Assembly (NCBI GenBank): GCA_020851795.1
Contig: JADZCA010000008.1
Location: 1 to 33,611, forward strand
Source of the DNA: Planctomycetota bacterium
GTDB taxonomy: Bacteria > Planctomycetota > PLA2 > JAEUHO01
Direction: 5' to 3'
Length of the DNA stretch: 33,611 nt
The position numbers were made by a program, and so were the translations under genes. The stretch's first letter is position 1; the number at the start of each line of letters is the position of its first letter. Shown here one piece after another: positions 16,516-24,839 of this stretch. The notes below the pieces were generated by a model that was given only the letters and a program-made list of their open reading frames with translations, was not told the DNA's origin and searched no databases.

Positions 16516-19500
16516 AGCTCATCGACGTCTGCGTCGAGAAGCCCGTCCGCGTCTGGGTCTTCGTGATCCTCGCGGCGCTGTTCGGCGCCGTGGCCGTGCT
16601 GACGATGCCGATGCAGCTCGCGCCGACGACCGACCGGCCCGAGATCACCGTCCAGACCACCTACCGCGGCGCGGCGCCGCTCGAGGTCGAGCAGCAGCTC
16701 ACCGACGCGCTCGAGGAGAAGCTGACCTCGGTCGAGGGCGTCGACGAGATGACGAGCACGAGCCGCGAGGGCTCGTCGTCGGTCGTGCTCACCTTCGACT
16801 GGTCCACGAACAAGGACATCGCCCGCCTCGACGTCTCCGAGAAGCTCGGCCTCGTCGAGAACGTCCCCGAGGACGCCGACCGCAGCGTCGTGCGCGCGGT
16901 GAACTCCGACGAGGAGAACCCCATCGCGTGGATCGTGCTCGACGCCCCCGAGGAGCAGGTCGTCGAGCTCTCCGACGAGATGGACGACGTCGTCCGCACC
17001 CGCCTCGAGCGCGTGCCCGGCGTCGGCGGGAGCCGGTTCCTCGGCGGCCGCAAGCGCGAGGTCCACGTCGTCCTCGACACCACCGCGCTCGCGGGCCGCG
17101 GGATCTCCGTCGCGCAGGTGCGCGACGCGATCCTGCGCGAGAACCGCAACGACCGCGGCGGCACGAGCGAGGCGGGCAAGCGGCGCTGGGTCGTCCGCAC
17201 CGTCGGCCAGTACGACACGCTGCGCCAGCTCGAGCAGACGATCGTCGCGACGGGCGCGGACGGCACGCCGGTCGTCCTGCGCGACGTCGCGGAGGTCCGC
17301 TTCGGCCGGGAGAAGCGCGACGCCATCGTCCGGCAGAACGGCCGCCCGACCATCGTGATGGGCATGCTGCGCCGCACGGGCGCCAACGTCATGGACGTGA
17401 TGCGCGACCTCAAGCAGGAGATCGCGGCGATCAACGCCACGGTCTTCGCCGGGCGCGGCGTCCGGCTCGTGCAGGTCTACGACGAGACGGAGTACATCGA
17501 GGAGGCCAAGGACCTCGTCGTCGACAACCTCGTCACCGGCTCGATCCTCGCGACGCTGATCCTGATCCTGTTCCTCAAGAGCATCACCTCGACGCTCGTC
17601 GTCGGCCTCTCGATCCCGATCAGCCTGATCACGACGTTCATCGTGATGCAGCTGCTCGGCCGCACCCTCAACATCGTCTCGCTGGCGGGCCTCGCGTTCG
17701 CCTCGGGCATGGTGGTGGACAACGCGATCGTCGTGGTCGAGAACGTCTACCGCCACGCGCGCGAGCTGGGCAAGCCGCTGCGCATGGCGGCCCGCGACGC
17801 GACGGTCGAAGTCTGGGGCGCGCTCGTCGCGTCCACGCTGACGACGCTCGCGGTGTTCCTCCCCATCGTGTTCGTCAAGGAGGAGGCGGGGCAGCTGTTC
17901 CGCGACATCGCGATCGCGATCAGCGCGTCGGTGGGGCTCTCGCTCGTCGTCGCGATCACCGTCGTCCCCATGCTGTGCGCGCGCCTGCTGCGCCCGCACG
18001 GCGAGGGCGTGGTCGGGCACCTGCTCGAGAAGCTGCTCAAGCCCTTCGACCTCGTCGGCGCGGCCTTCGTCGGCGGGACCACCGCGATGGTGCGCTGGCT
18101 CGAGCGCGGCGTCGTCCGCCGCTTCGCCTACCTCGCGCTGGTCGTGGGCGGCTCGGTCTGGGCCTTCCTCGCCTTCCTCCCCCCCATCGACTACCTGCCC
18201 AAGGGCAACCGCAACCTCGTGCTCTGCCTCGGGCAGTTCCCGGCGGGCTACTCGCTCGAGGAGCAGGACCGCACCGTGCGCGCGGTCGAGCAGCGCGCGC
18301 TCGCCAACCCGCAGGTGGACCGCATCTTCAGCATCGTCGGCCTCGAGATCACCCTCGTGGGCGTGCTCGCCAAGAAGGAGCAGTCCACGATCCCGGAGAT
18401 GCAGAAGCTGGTCGGCGCGATGTGGGGCGCGACGTCGGGCGTCCCCGGCGGCCGATTCTTCGTCACCCAGACGCCGATCTTCCGCTCGCGCGGCGGGTTC
18501 CTCGGCGGCACGCAGGTCGAGGTCGCCGTGCGCGGGCCCGACCTGCAGGCGCTCGCCGAGACCGCGGCGCGCGTGCAGCAGCTCGCGGCGGGCGTGCCCG
18601 GCTTCCAGTTCGCGCGCTCGTCCTTCGACTACGGCAACCCCGAGCTGCAGGTCGTGGTGGACCGCCACCGCGCCACCGAGCTCGGGCTGCGCAGCCAGGA
18701 CGTGGGCGTCGCGGTCGCCACCGTGGTGGACGGCGTGTTCTCCGGGATCTTCCGCGAGAACGGCAAGGAGCGCGACATCCGCCTCCTCGGCGACGCGGGC
18801 GACCGGCCGTCGCCCGACGACCTGTCGCGCACGCGGCTGGCGCTGCCGCGCGGGGGCAGCATCTCGCTCGACCAGGTGGCCGACGTGCGGCGCGCCGAGG
18901 GCCCCACCAAGATCGAGCGGCGCGACCGCGAGCGCGCGATCACGCTGACGCTGGGCTTCGCCGCCAACGTGCCGCTCGAGACCGCGATCGCGGGCGTCGA
19001 GTCCACGGTGCTCACGGCGCTGCGCCCGACGCTCCCCCGCGGGTACACGATCGCGGCGACGGGCCAGGCGAAGGACCTCGACCGCACGTGGAAGGCGCTG
19101 TCGGGGTCGTTCCTCCTCGGCCTGCTCGTGATCTACCTGCTCATGGCGGCGCTGTTCGACTCGTTCGCGCTGCCGTTCGTCATCATGCTGACCGTGCCGT
19201 TCGCGATGACCGGCGGCGTGCTCGCCGCCGCGTGGGCGCACGCGACGCAGCCGCTCGTGATGATGGACGTCATCACGATGATCGGCTTCGTCATCCTCGC
19301 GGGCACGGTGGTCAACAACTCGATCCTCATCGTCCACCAGGCGCTCAACTTCCAGCGCGAGAACGGCCTGCCGCTCTCCGAGGCGCTCGCCGAGAGCGTG
19401 CGGACGCGCATCCGCCCGATCTTCATGACCGTGATCACGACCGTGCTCGGCATGCTGCCGCTGGCGCTGTCGGAGGGATCGGGCAGCGAGCTCTACCGCG

Positions 19501-19700
19501 GGCTCGGGGCCGTCGTGACCGGCGGGCTCGTGCTCTCCACGCTGTTCACGCTCACCGTGACGCCGGCGTTCATGTCGCTCGTCACCGACGCGAAGGACGG
19601 CCTCGTGCGCCTCGGGCGCTTCGTCCTGCGGCGGTCGCCCGCGGCCCCCGCCGCGTCCCCGGGCCCGTCCGGGCCCGAAGCCGACGCCCCCGGCTCGTAG
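16512..19700 (+). CDS. RND efflux permease, AcrB/HAE-like
   Basis: A 1062-residue inner-membrane proton-driven transporter with the standard RND layout: TM1, a large periplasmic loop, TM2-6, TM7, a second loop and TM8-12. The TM4 signature reads GMVVDNAIVVVENVYRH with D403 as proton-relay aspartate and Asn in place of the second Asp of AcrB, a common variant. The C-terminal half has the paired signature GTVVNNSILIVHQALN and TRIRPIFMT. Length is typical of the HAE family; heavy-metal (HME) pumps usually differ in TM4. The GTG start at 16512 overlaps the adaptor stop (GTGA). No outer-membrane TolC-like gene is in the window, so the channel must be elsewhere. Substrate unknown. Confidence 0.95.
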   Translation: MKLIDVCVEKPVRVWVFVILAALFGAVAVLTMPMQLAPTTDRPEITVQTTYRGAAPLEVEQQLTDALEEKLTSVEGVDEMTSTSREGSSSVVLTFDWSTNKDIARLDVSEKLGLVENVPEDADRSVVRAVNSDEENPIAWIVLDAPEEQVVELSDEMDDVVRTRLERVPGVGGSRFLGGRKREVHVVLDTTALAGRGISVAQVRDAILRENRNDRGGTSEAGKRRWVVRTVGQYDTLRQLEQTIVATGADGTPVVLRDVAEVRFGREKRDAIVRQNGRPTIVMGMLRRTGANVMDVMRDLKQEIAAINATVFAGRGVRLVQVYDETEYIEEAKDLVVDNLVTGSILATLILILFLKSITSTLVVGLSIPISLITTFIVMQLLGRTLNIVSLAGLAFASGMVVDNAIVVVENVYRHARELGKPLRMAARDATVEVWGALVASTLTTLAVFLPIVFVKEEAGQLFRDIAIAISASVGLSLVVAITVVPMLCARLLRPHGEGVVGHLLEKLLKPFDLVGAAFVGGTTAMVRWLERGVVRRFAYLALVVGGSVWAFLAFLPPIDYLPKGNRNLVLCLGQFPAGYSLEEQDRTVRAVEQRALANPQVDRIFSIVGLEITLVGVLAKKEQSTIPEMQKLVGAMWGATSGVPGGRFFVTQTPIFRSRGGFLGGTQVEVAVRGPDLQALAETAARVQQLAAGVPGFQFARSSFDYGNPELQVVVDRHRATELGLRSQDVGVAVATVVDGVFSGIFRENGKERDIRLLGDAGDRPSPDDLSRTRLALPRGGSISLDQVADVRRAEGPTKIERRDRERAITLTLGFAANVPLETAIAGVESTVLTALRPTLPRGYTIAATGQAKDLDRTWKALSGSFLLGLLVIYLLMAALFDSFALPFVIMLTVPFAMTGGVLAAAWAHATQPLVMMDVITMIGFVILAGTVVNNSILIVHQALNFQRENGLPLSEALAESVRTRIRPIFMTVITTVLGMLPLALSEGSGSELYRGLGAVVTGGLVLSTLFTLTVTPAFMSLVTDAKDGLVRLGRFVLRRSPAAPAASPGPSGPEADAPGS

Positions 19701-19728
19701 GCTATCCCCCGTCCTCCCGGAGCCCCCG

Positions 19729-20070
19729 ATGTCCCGCCCGTCGGTCGTGGTCGCGTTCGCCCTCCTCTTCGCGCTCGGCGTCGTCGCCGTGGTGTTCGGC
19801 AGCGCCCGCGACGCGCAGGGTGCGGACGCCAAGCGCCTCGCCTACGTCCACGTGAGCGGCCGCGGGTCGGCCGCGCGCGCCTGGTACCAGGGCGCGCCGC
19901 CCACCGGCGTCGGGGTGCAGGAGGCGCTCGACAAGTTCACCTCCGACGGCTACCGATTCGTCGCGATGTCGGCCGGCGGCGTGCCCGGCGTGGTCCAGCA
20001 GGGGTCGGCGGCGCCGGCCCCGGCCGAGGGCACGCTCGACCCGGTCTACGTGATCCTCCTCGAGCGCTGA
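19729..20070 (+). CDS. Small membrane-anchored or secreted protein of unknown function
   Basis: A 113-residue protein that I do not recognise with certainty. Residues 5-24 form a signal peptide or membrane anchor (VVVAFALLFALGVVAVVFG). The rest is a small soluble domain with ALDKFTSDGYRFVAMSAG and a C-terminal YVILLER. That pattern (a helix ending in GYRFV, then a terminal strand ending in an Arg/Lys) recalls DUF4177-like small proteins, but this is a loose resemblance. GGAG at 19719-19722 lies 6 nt before the ATG. The gene begins 28 bp after the RND pump and may be read with it; a TAGGCT hexamer overlaps the pump's stop codon. Confidence 0.7.
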   Translation: MSRPSVVVAFALLFALGVVAVVFGSARDAQGADAKRLAYVHVSGRGSAARAWYQGAPPTGVGVQEALDKFTSDGYRFVAMSAGGVPGVVQQGSAAPAPAEGTLDPVYVILLER

Positions 20071-20160
20071 TCCGCGCGGCCCGCCGTATCCGCGAGCCCC
20101 GACCGGGGCGCGAAGGGCGTCCGGCGCTCGACGCACCTCGTCTTTCGTGAATTCGGCGGG
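20070..20160 (+). repeat. Partial copy (right arm) of the foldback element
   Basis: ATCCGCGAGCCCCGAC at 20088-20103 recurs at 20614-20629, and a 25-bp block 20136-20160 ending in GAATTCGGCGGG recurs exactly at 20662-20686, in the same orientation. Weaker similarity reaches back to the preceding stop codon. It fills the space between two small genes, and the right-hand terminus ends 12 bp before the next gene's -10 box. Confidence 0.7.
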
Positions 20161-20172
20161 TCCGCCCGCGGG

Positions 20173-20178
20173 TATCCT
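20173..20178 (+). promoter_or_regulatory. Candidate -10 box (TATCCT) of a leaderless small gene
   Basis: TATCCT ends 7 nt before the ATG at 20186, and the interval (CTCCCCC) holds no Shine-Dalgarno sequence. It is the same hexamer at the same distance as at kdsD. Confidence 0.4.
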
Positions 20179-20185
20179 CTCCCCC

Positions 20186-20455
20186 ATGAGCGAAACCCCT
20201 CTCTCCCCCCTCGAGGACGCCGTGCTCCGCAACGTGCTCGCGATGGCGGGCGAGGGCGACGGCTGGCTCGACCTGACCCGCCTCTGCAGCATGACCGGGC
20301 GCATGCTCCCCGACGTGCGGGAGGCGGTGCACCGCCTCGCGCGCCGCCGGCTGCTCTTCCTCGACGAGAAGGCCGCGCACACGCCGCGGTGGATGCGGTT
20401 CCTCCTGCCCGAGGCCGCCCCCGCCCGCGCCCCCGACCGCACGCCGGTGGTCTAG
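20186..20455 (+). CDS. Small winged-helix-like protein, unknown function
   Basis: An 89-residue protein that I cannot name. The predicted pattern of three helices (LEDAVLRNVLAMAG, LDLTRLCSMTG, LPDVREAVHRLARRR) followed by LLFLDE looks like a winged helix-turn-helix, with the third as recognition helix. That suggests DNA binding or a small adaptor role. ATG 20186 is preferred over an in-frame GTG at 20147, because the GTG lies inside the repeated element and a -10 box separates them. Its stop TAG is part of the CTAG that borders the foldback element, so the element inserted exactly at, but did not alter, the end of the gene. Codon usage matches the neighbours. Confidence 0.6.
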   Translation: MSETPLSPLEDAVLRNVLAMAGEGDGWLDLTRLCSMTGRMLPDVREAVHRLARRRLLFLDEKAAHTPRWMRFLLPEAAPARAPDRTPVV

Positions 20456-20686
20456 CCCGCCGAATTCACGAGCCGACGAGGTCGGGGCGGCGTCTTCGGC
20501 CCGGGCGTGGCGCAGGGCCCGTCGGCGATTGGATGCGTGTCGCCACGCGTCGTCCGCTCCTCGACGTGGTGCCAGAACACGCCGTCGTCGCGGCCGACGC
20601 GCGCCCGGGCCGAATCCGCGAGCCCCGACGGGGGCCCGACGTGCGATCGACGCACGACGGGCCTCGTCTTTCGTGAATTCGGCGGG
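20456..20686. mobile_element. MITE-like foldback element with 16-bp terminal inverted repeats and CTAG duplication
   Basis: A 231-bp non-coding segment. Its ends CCCGCCGAATTCACGA (20456-20471) and TCGTGAATTCGGCGGG (20671-20686) are perfect inverted repeats, each flanked outside by CTAG (20452-20455, 20687-20690). A second inverted pair of 13 bp lies inside (20495-20507, 20602-20614), and a small hairpin CGTGCG/CGCACG lies near the right end. A partial copy sits 500 bp upstream. A 4-bp YTAR-type duplication is known for IS5-group transposases, so mobilisation by such an element elsewhere is a reasonable inference. It encodes nothing recognisable. Confidence 0.6.
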
Positions 20687-20783
20687 CTAGCCCGCGTGTC
20701 GGGCTCCGGCGGGCCCCCCGCCGCCCCGTAAAGCGCGGACGTGGTGCGTCCAGCGCGCGCCGACGGCCCCGATCGCACGCCCC

Positions 20784-20809
20784 CGCTCGGATCCGAGCGC
20801 GTCCGAGCG
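20784..20809. repeat. 16-bp palindrome with an extra half-site
   Basis: CGCTCGGATCCGAGCG (20784-20799) is a perfect palindrome, and its half TCCGAGCG occurs again at 20802-20809, 10 bp (one helical turn) further on. It lies in a 329-bp gene-free stretch between the foldback element and the penicillin-acylase gene's 3' end, with no promoter I can see next to it. Function unknown. Confidence 0.4.
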
Positions 20810-20865
20810 ATCGCCCGACTCCACCCGACAAGCGAAGCCTGCCCTCACACCTCCGCGTCGGCCCT

Positions 20866-20960
20866 TGGCTCTGCCTTCGCCCCCACCCCCGCCTCTGCCC
20901 TTCCCTCTGTTTCTGCCCTTTCCTTTCCTCAGCCCACAACTCCGCCTCTGCTTCCGCCCT
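20866..20960. other. Polypyrimidine/polypurine tract downstream of the acylase gene
   Basis: The plus strand is almost all C and T, with repeated TCTGCC (20870, 20894, 20912) and CTTTCCTTTCC, which is unlike the surrounding sequence. On the minus strand this is a long G/A-rich stretch just past the acylase operon's hairpin. I see no gene. Possible roles are transcript end, unusual DNA structure, or decayed sequence. Confidence 0.45.
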
Positions 20961-20961
20961 A

Positions 20962-21018
20962 TAGGAGCCCGTCCCGGGCGCGGACGTCCCGGCGGCTCGC
21001 GCCCCCGACGGGCTCCTA
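20962..21018 (-). terminator. Branched 12-bp-stem terminator of the kdsD operon
   Basis: TAGGAGCCCGTC (20962-20973) is perfectly complementary to GACGGGCTCCTA (21007-21018). The latter includes the acylase stop codon. The enclosed 33 nt contain a smaller CCGGG/CCCGG stem. No U run follows on the minus strand; a G/A-rich tract does. Confidence 0.5.
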
Positions 21019-23436
21019 CAGCGCGACGAGGCGCAGGCGGCGGACGGCCGTCGGCGTCGTCGTGAGGCGGCTCGGGAGCGTGGCGCCCGCCCGCCACGGC
21101 TCGGTGAGGTCGTCGTAGTGGCGCGAGCCGACGTGGCCGGACTGCCCGCCGAAGATCATCATCCGCGCCGTCCCCTCGGGGTCGGCGAGGTCCACGACCT
21201 GGCGGAACGAAGCCCCCACGATCATCGCGGCCGGCCGACCGTGCAGGTACTGCCCCGCGCTCGGCGTGAACGGCCCGCCGGGCATGCGGTAGGGCCCGCG
21301 CGTGAACGCCGCGCCGAGGAGCGGGACGGCCGAGAGCGGATGGCGCAGCGTGAGCCGGTGGACGTCGCCCCACGCGACGTCGATGCCGTGCCCGCGCGCC
21401 GCGAGGTCCTTCGCCGCCGCCTCCATCGCCTCGCCGAGCAGCGTCGCGCGGACCGCGGGCCGCGCCCACGGGCTCGCCGGGTCGGAGAAGGCCCGCAGCA
21501 GCGGTGCGTCCACGAGGTTGACGCAGCCCATCCACCGCTCGACGAGCTCGGGCGGCAGGTGCGCGGCGAACACCCGGCGGACGAGGTGCTCGTAGACGAA
21601 GTGGAGCAGCGCCGGGCCCACCGCGTCCACGCCCTCGTCGCCCGTCGTCGCGAGCAGGCGGTCGAGCATCGGGACCGCGGGCGGGCGCGTCGCGCGGATC
21701 GCGTCGGCGCACGGCAGCACGACGGTGCGGCGGAACGCCTCGGCCGCGAGGCTCCACGTGTCGCGCTGCACCGCGAGCAGGTCGTCGGGCCGCAGCCCGC
21801 GGCGGCCCTCGAGCAGCGCGCGGATCCGGCGGGCGCGCCACGACGGCTCGTAGAGATTGGAGACGTAGTACGGCGCGTCCGACCCGAAGTGCGGGTGGTT
21901 GGCCGTCACCACGAGCCCGTCGCGCCCCGTCTCGACGTGCGGCAGCGCGTCGGCGGGGACGAAGCCCTTCCAGTCCGACGCGGTCGTCGTGCCGTCGCGC
22001 GGCAGCGCGGGCTCGCCGCCGGCCCGCACCGGCACCCACCCCATCAGGCGGTAGCCCGCGCGCCCTTCCGTCGTCGCCCAGACGAGGTTCTGCCCGGGCG
22101 AGCCGTACCCCTCCGCGGCCGCCTCGACGTCGGCCGCGGTGCGCGCGCGCCCCAGCCGCAGGAACGTCGTCAGGTCGCGGGCGCTCTCGTGGAGCGTCAG
22201 GCGCAGCGACAGCGGGCGCCCCTGCGCGCCCGGCATCGCGTCGGTGAGCAGCGGGCCGCGGTGCGTGCGCCGCAGGCGGAACATCACCGGCGCCTTCCCG
22301 CGCCGCGCGATCGCCTGCGTCTCGACCTCGAGGTCGCGCCACGCGCCGTCCACGCGGTGGCGCGTGCCGGTGCCGTCCACCTCCTCGGCCCAGAGGTCGC
22401 CGTCGTCGAGCATCGCGTTCGTGACGCCCCACGCGACCGACGGCGTGCGCCCGAGCACGACCGCGGGCGCGCCCGGGAGCGTCGCGCCCACCGCGGCGTA
22501 GCCGCCCCCCACGACGCTGGCGAGGTACCAGATCGGCGGCAGCGACAGCTCGAGGTGCGGGTCGTTCGACAGCAGCGGCATGCCCGACGCCGACCGTCCG
22601 CCGCCGACCACCCACGCGTTGCTCCCCGCGAGCGGGGCTTCCCACCCGAGGAAGGTGAGCGCGTGCGCGACCCCCGCCGCCGCGGCCTTCTCGACGCGCA
22701 CGTGGCGCGCCTCGTCGTCGCCGGGCGCGCGCGGCAGCACGGCCGCGAGGTGGTCCGGCTTGCCGTCGAGCGCGGCCGCCATCGCCGCGAGCACGGGGCC
22801 GGAGCGCCACTTGAACGAGAGCCCCAGCGCCATGCCCTTGCCGACGAGGCACACGTCGAGCGGCGTCCACGGCGCGGGCCGCTGCCGCAGCAGGGCGTGC
22901 TCGAGCGACGTCCTCGGCCCCAGCCGCGCGACGACCGCGTTCACGCCGTCGCAGTAGGCGCCGACGAGGCGCCGCTCCTCCTCGGTGGCGGCGTCGAGCA
23001 CGCGCTGCGCCGACCGCACGAGGTCGAGGCAGCGCATGAGGCGGTCGGCGTCCACGGTGGTCCCGCGCGACAGCGGCGGCACCGCGCGCGCGCCGAGCGG
23101 GTGCTCGCCGACCAGCTCGGCGAGGCGCCCCGAGAGCACGTGGCGCAGCGCGTCCATCTGGAAGAAGCGGTCGAGCGCGTGGCAGGCCCCCACCGCGCGG
23201 AACGCGTCCGCCTCCGTGGCGGCGCGGACGTGCGGGACGCCGTGCGCGTCGAAGGCGACCGTGGTGCCCGCGCACAGCCCGGGCACGCGCAGCGCGCGAG
23301 GCCGCGGGCGGCTGGCCCGCGACCACGCGCGGACGGCCGCGGCGGCGACCGCCTCGAGGCCGCGGCGGAGCGCCCCGCGCGCGCCGTCGCGCGCGTCGGG
23401 GCCGCGGCGCGGCGGCGGCGAGGACGCCCGGCTCAC
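21016..23436 (-). CDS. Penicillin-acylase-family Ntn hydrolase
   Basis: An 806-residue member of the penicillin acylase family (N-terminal nucleophile amidohydrolases that cleave penicillins, cephalosporins or acyl-homoserine lactones). DAHGVPHVRAATEADAF and ACHALDRFFQMD are the conserved alpha-chain segments. The precursor is cut before the nucleophile S272 in GSNAWVV, giving a beta chain of about 535 residues; LLSNDPHLEL and ANHPHFG are further family motifs. The spacer between chains is not delimited. No clear signal peptide is seen, although most relatives are periplasmic: the N-terminus is Arg-rich with only a short hydrophobic helix. The GTG at 23436 overlaps the upstream mutase stop by 4 bp. 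Substrate unknown; acyl-homoserine lactone or another amide is possible. Confidence 0.9.
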   Translation of the reverse strand: MSRASSPPPRRGPDARDGARGALRRGLEAVAAAAVRAWSRASRPRPRALRVPGLCAGTTVAFDAHGVPHVRAATEADAFRAVGACHALDRFFQMDALRHVLSGRLAELVGEHPLGARAVPPLSRGTTVDADRLMRCLDLVRSAQRVLDAATEEERRLVGAYCDGVNAVVARLGPRTSLEHALLRQRPAPWTPLDVCLVGKGMALGLSFKWRSGPVLAAMAAALDGKPDHLAAVLPRAPGDDEARHVRVEKAAAAGVAHALTFLGWEAPLAGSNAWVVGGGRSASGMPLLSNDPHLELSLPPIWYLASVVGGGYAAVGATLPGAPAVVLGRTPSVAWGVTNAMLDDGDLWAEEVDGTGTRHRVDGAWRDLEVETQAIARRGKAPVMFRLRRTHRGPLLTDAMPGAQGRPLSLRLTLHESARDLTTFLRLGRARTAADVEAAAEGYGSPGQNLVWATTEGRAGYRLMGWVPVRAGGEPALPRDGTTTASDWKGFVPADALPHVETGRDGLVVTANHPHFGSDAPYYVSNLYEPSWRARRIRALLEGRRGLRPDDLLAVQRDTWSLAAEAFRRTVVLPCADAIRATRPPAVPMLDRLLATTGDEGVDAVGPALLHFVYEHLVRRVFAAHLPPELVERWMGCVNLVDAPLLRAFSDPASPWARPAVRATLLGEAMEAAAKDLAARGHGIDVAWGDVHRLTLRHPLSAVPLLGAAFTRGPYRMPGGPFTPSAGQYLHGRPAAMIVGASFRQVVDLADPEGTARMMIFGGQSGHVGSRHYDDLTEPWRAGATLPSRLTTTPTAVRRLRLVAL

Positions 23437-24839
23437 TCGTTGTGCCAGACCGAGCCGGCCTCGCGCTCGGCGGCGAGCCGCGCGCGGAACTCCGCCTTGA
23501 TCCGCTCCATCGCCTCGCGCGTGCGGCCCTCGAAGACGAGGACGAGCTCGGGCAGGTTGCTCGACGCGCGCACGAGGCCCCAGCCGTCCTCGTAGGAGAC
23601 GCGCGCCCCGTTGACCTCGTTGACCCGGCCGGGGTGGTCGCGTCGCAGCCCCGCGGCCACGCGCTCGACGACGGCGTACTTGGCCTCGTCGGCGCAGTCC
23701 ACGTGGATCTCGGGCGAGGTGACGTAGCGCGGCGCCTCCGCGAGGGAGGCCGAGAGGGGCTTGCCCGTCCCCGCGACGAACTCGGCGAGCCGCAGCCCCG
23801 CGAAGACGCCGTCGTCGTAGCCGTGGAACCCCTCCTTGACGAAGAGGTGCCCGCTGCGCTCGCCGGCGATCGGGGCCGAGACCTCCTTCATCTTCGCCTT
23901 GATGTGGGAGTGGCCGGTCTTCCACATCACCGGCACGCCGCCGTGCGCCACGACGTCCTCGACGAGCGCCTGCGAGCACTTCACGTCGAAGACGACCGGC
24001 GAGCCGGGCCGGCGCGCGAGCACCTGCCTCGCGAGCAGCATCAGCACGAGGTCGGCGTTGACGCCCTCGCCGCGCTCGTCCTCGACGCCGAGGCGGTCGC
24101 CGTCGCCGTCGAAGGAGAGCCCGAGGTCGGCGCTCACCTCGACCACCTTGCGCCGCACCGCGAGCCGGTTCGCGGTCTCGCTCGGGTTGGGGAAGTGGTG
24201 CGGGAAGGTCGGGTCGGGGTCGCAGTAGAGCGGGACGACGTCGAAGCCCGCCCGGCGGAACGCCTCGGGCGCGAACAGCGACGCCGTGCCGCTGCCGCAG
24301 TCGAGCACCACGCGCAGCCGCCGCGCGGGGCGCACGCGGGAGGCGAGGTCGCCGACGTAGGCCTCGCGCAGGTCCACGGTCCGCACCGTGCCCCGCCCGC
24401 TCGCGAGCGGCCCGTCCTCGGCCAGCGTGCGCAGCCGCGCGACGTCGTCGGGCCCGCAGGTGGTCACGAAGTCGGTGGCGAGCTTGAGCCCGCTCCAGCC
24501 CTGCGGATTGTGGCTGGCGGTCAGCATCGCGCCGGCCGGGCAGTTGAGGTGGAGCTGCGCGAAGTACACCGTCGGCGTCAGGCAGCAGCCGACGTCGAGC
24601 ACGTCGGTGCCCGAGGCGACGAGCCCCTCGACGAAGCGGTCGCGCAGCCGCGCGGAGTACGTCCGCAGGTCGTGCCCGACGACGACGGCCGACCGGCCCC
24701 GCTCGCGCACGAGCGTGCCGAACGCCCGCCCGAGCCGGGTCATGTTCTCGTCGGAGAGCTCGTCGGCCGCGCGCGGGAACACCTCGGGGACGCGCCCGCG
24801 GACGTCGTACTCCCGGAACACCGTCTTCGCGATCGTCAC
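23433..24839 (-). CDS. Phosphomannomutase / phosphoglucomutase
   Basis: A 468-residue alpha-D-phosphohexomutase (ManB/AlgC type) that interconverts hexose 1- and 6-phosphates through a phosphoserine. FREYDVRG starts domain 1. S109 in TASHNPQGWSGLK is the phosphorylated serine. DGDGDR carries the Mg-binding aspartates. GERSGH is the sugar-binding loop (usual GEMSGH) and the C-terminal domain 4 has VRASSNLPELVLVFEG. Its place directly after kdsD suggests a role in sugar-nucleotide supply for lipopolysaccharide or exopolysaccharide. GTG 24839 is chosen because it overlaps the kdsD stop (GTGA) and gives the normal family length. Mannose versus glucose preference cannot be told from sequence. Confidence 0.92.
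   Translation of the reverse strand: MTIAKTVFREYDVRGRVPEVFPRAADELSDENMTRLGRAFGTLVRERGRSAVVVGHDLRTYSARLRDRFVEGLVASGTDVLDVGCCLTPTVYFAQLHLNCPAGAMLTASHNPQGWSGLKLATDFVTTCGPDDVARLRTLAEDGPLASGRGTVRTVDLREAYVGDLASRVRPARRLRVVLDCGSGTASLFAPEAFRRAGFDVVPLYCDPDPTFPHHFPNPSETANRLAVRRKVVEVSADLGLSFDGDGDRLGVEDERGEGVNADLVLMLLARQVLARRPGSPVVFDVKCSQALVEDVVAHGGVPVMWKTGHSHIKAKMKEVSAPIAGERSGHLFVKEGFHGYDDGVFAGLRLAEFVAGTGKPLSASLAEAPRYVTSPEIHVDCADEAKYAVVERVAAGLRRDHPGRVNEVNGARVSYEDGWGLVRASSNLPELVLVFEGRTREAMERIKAEFRARLAAEREAGSVWHNE

Noticed and set aside
16197..19832. 1211-codon minus-strand open frame opposite the RND pump
   Set aside because: Shadow of the pump gene; low-complexity charged peptide.
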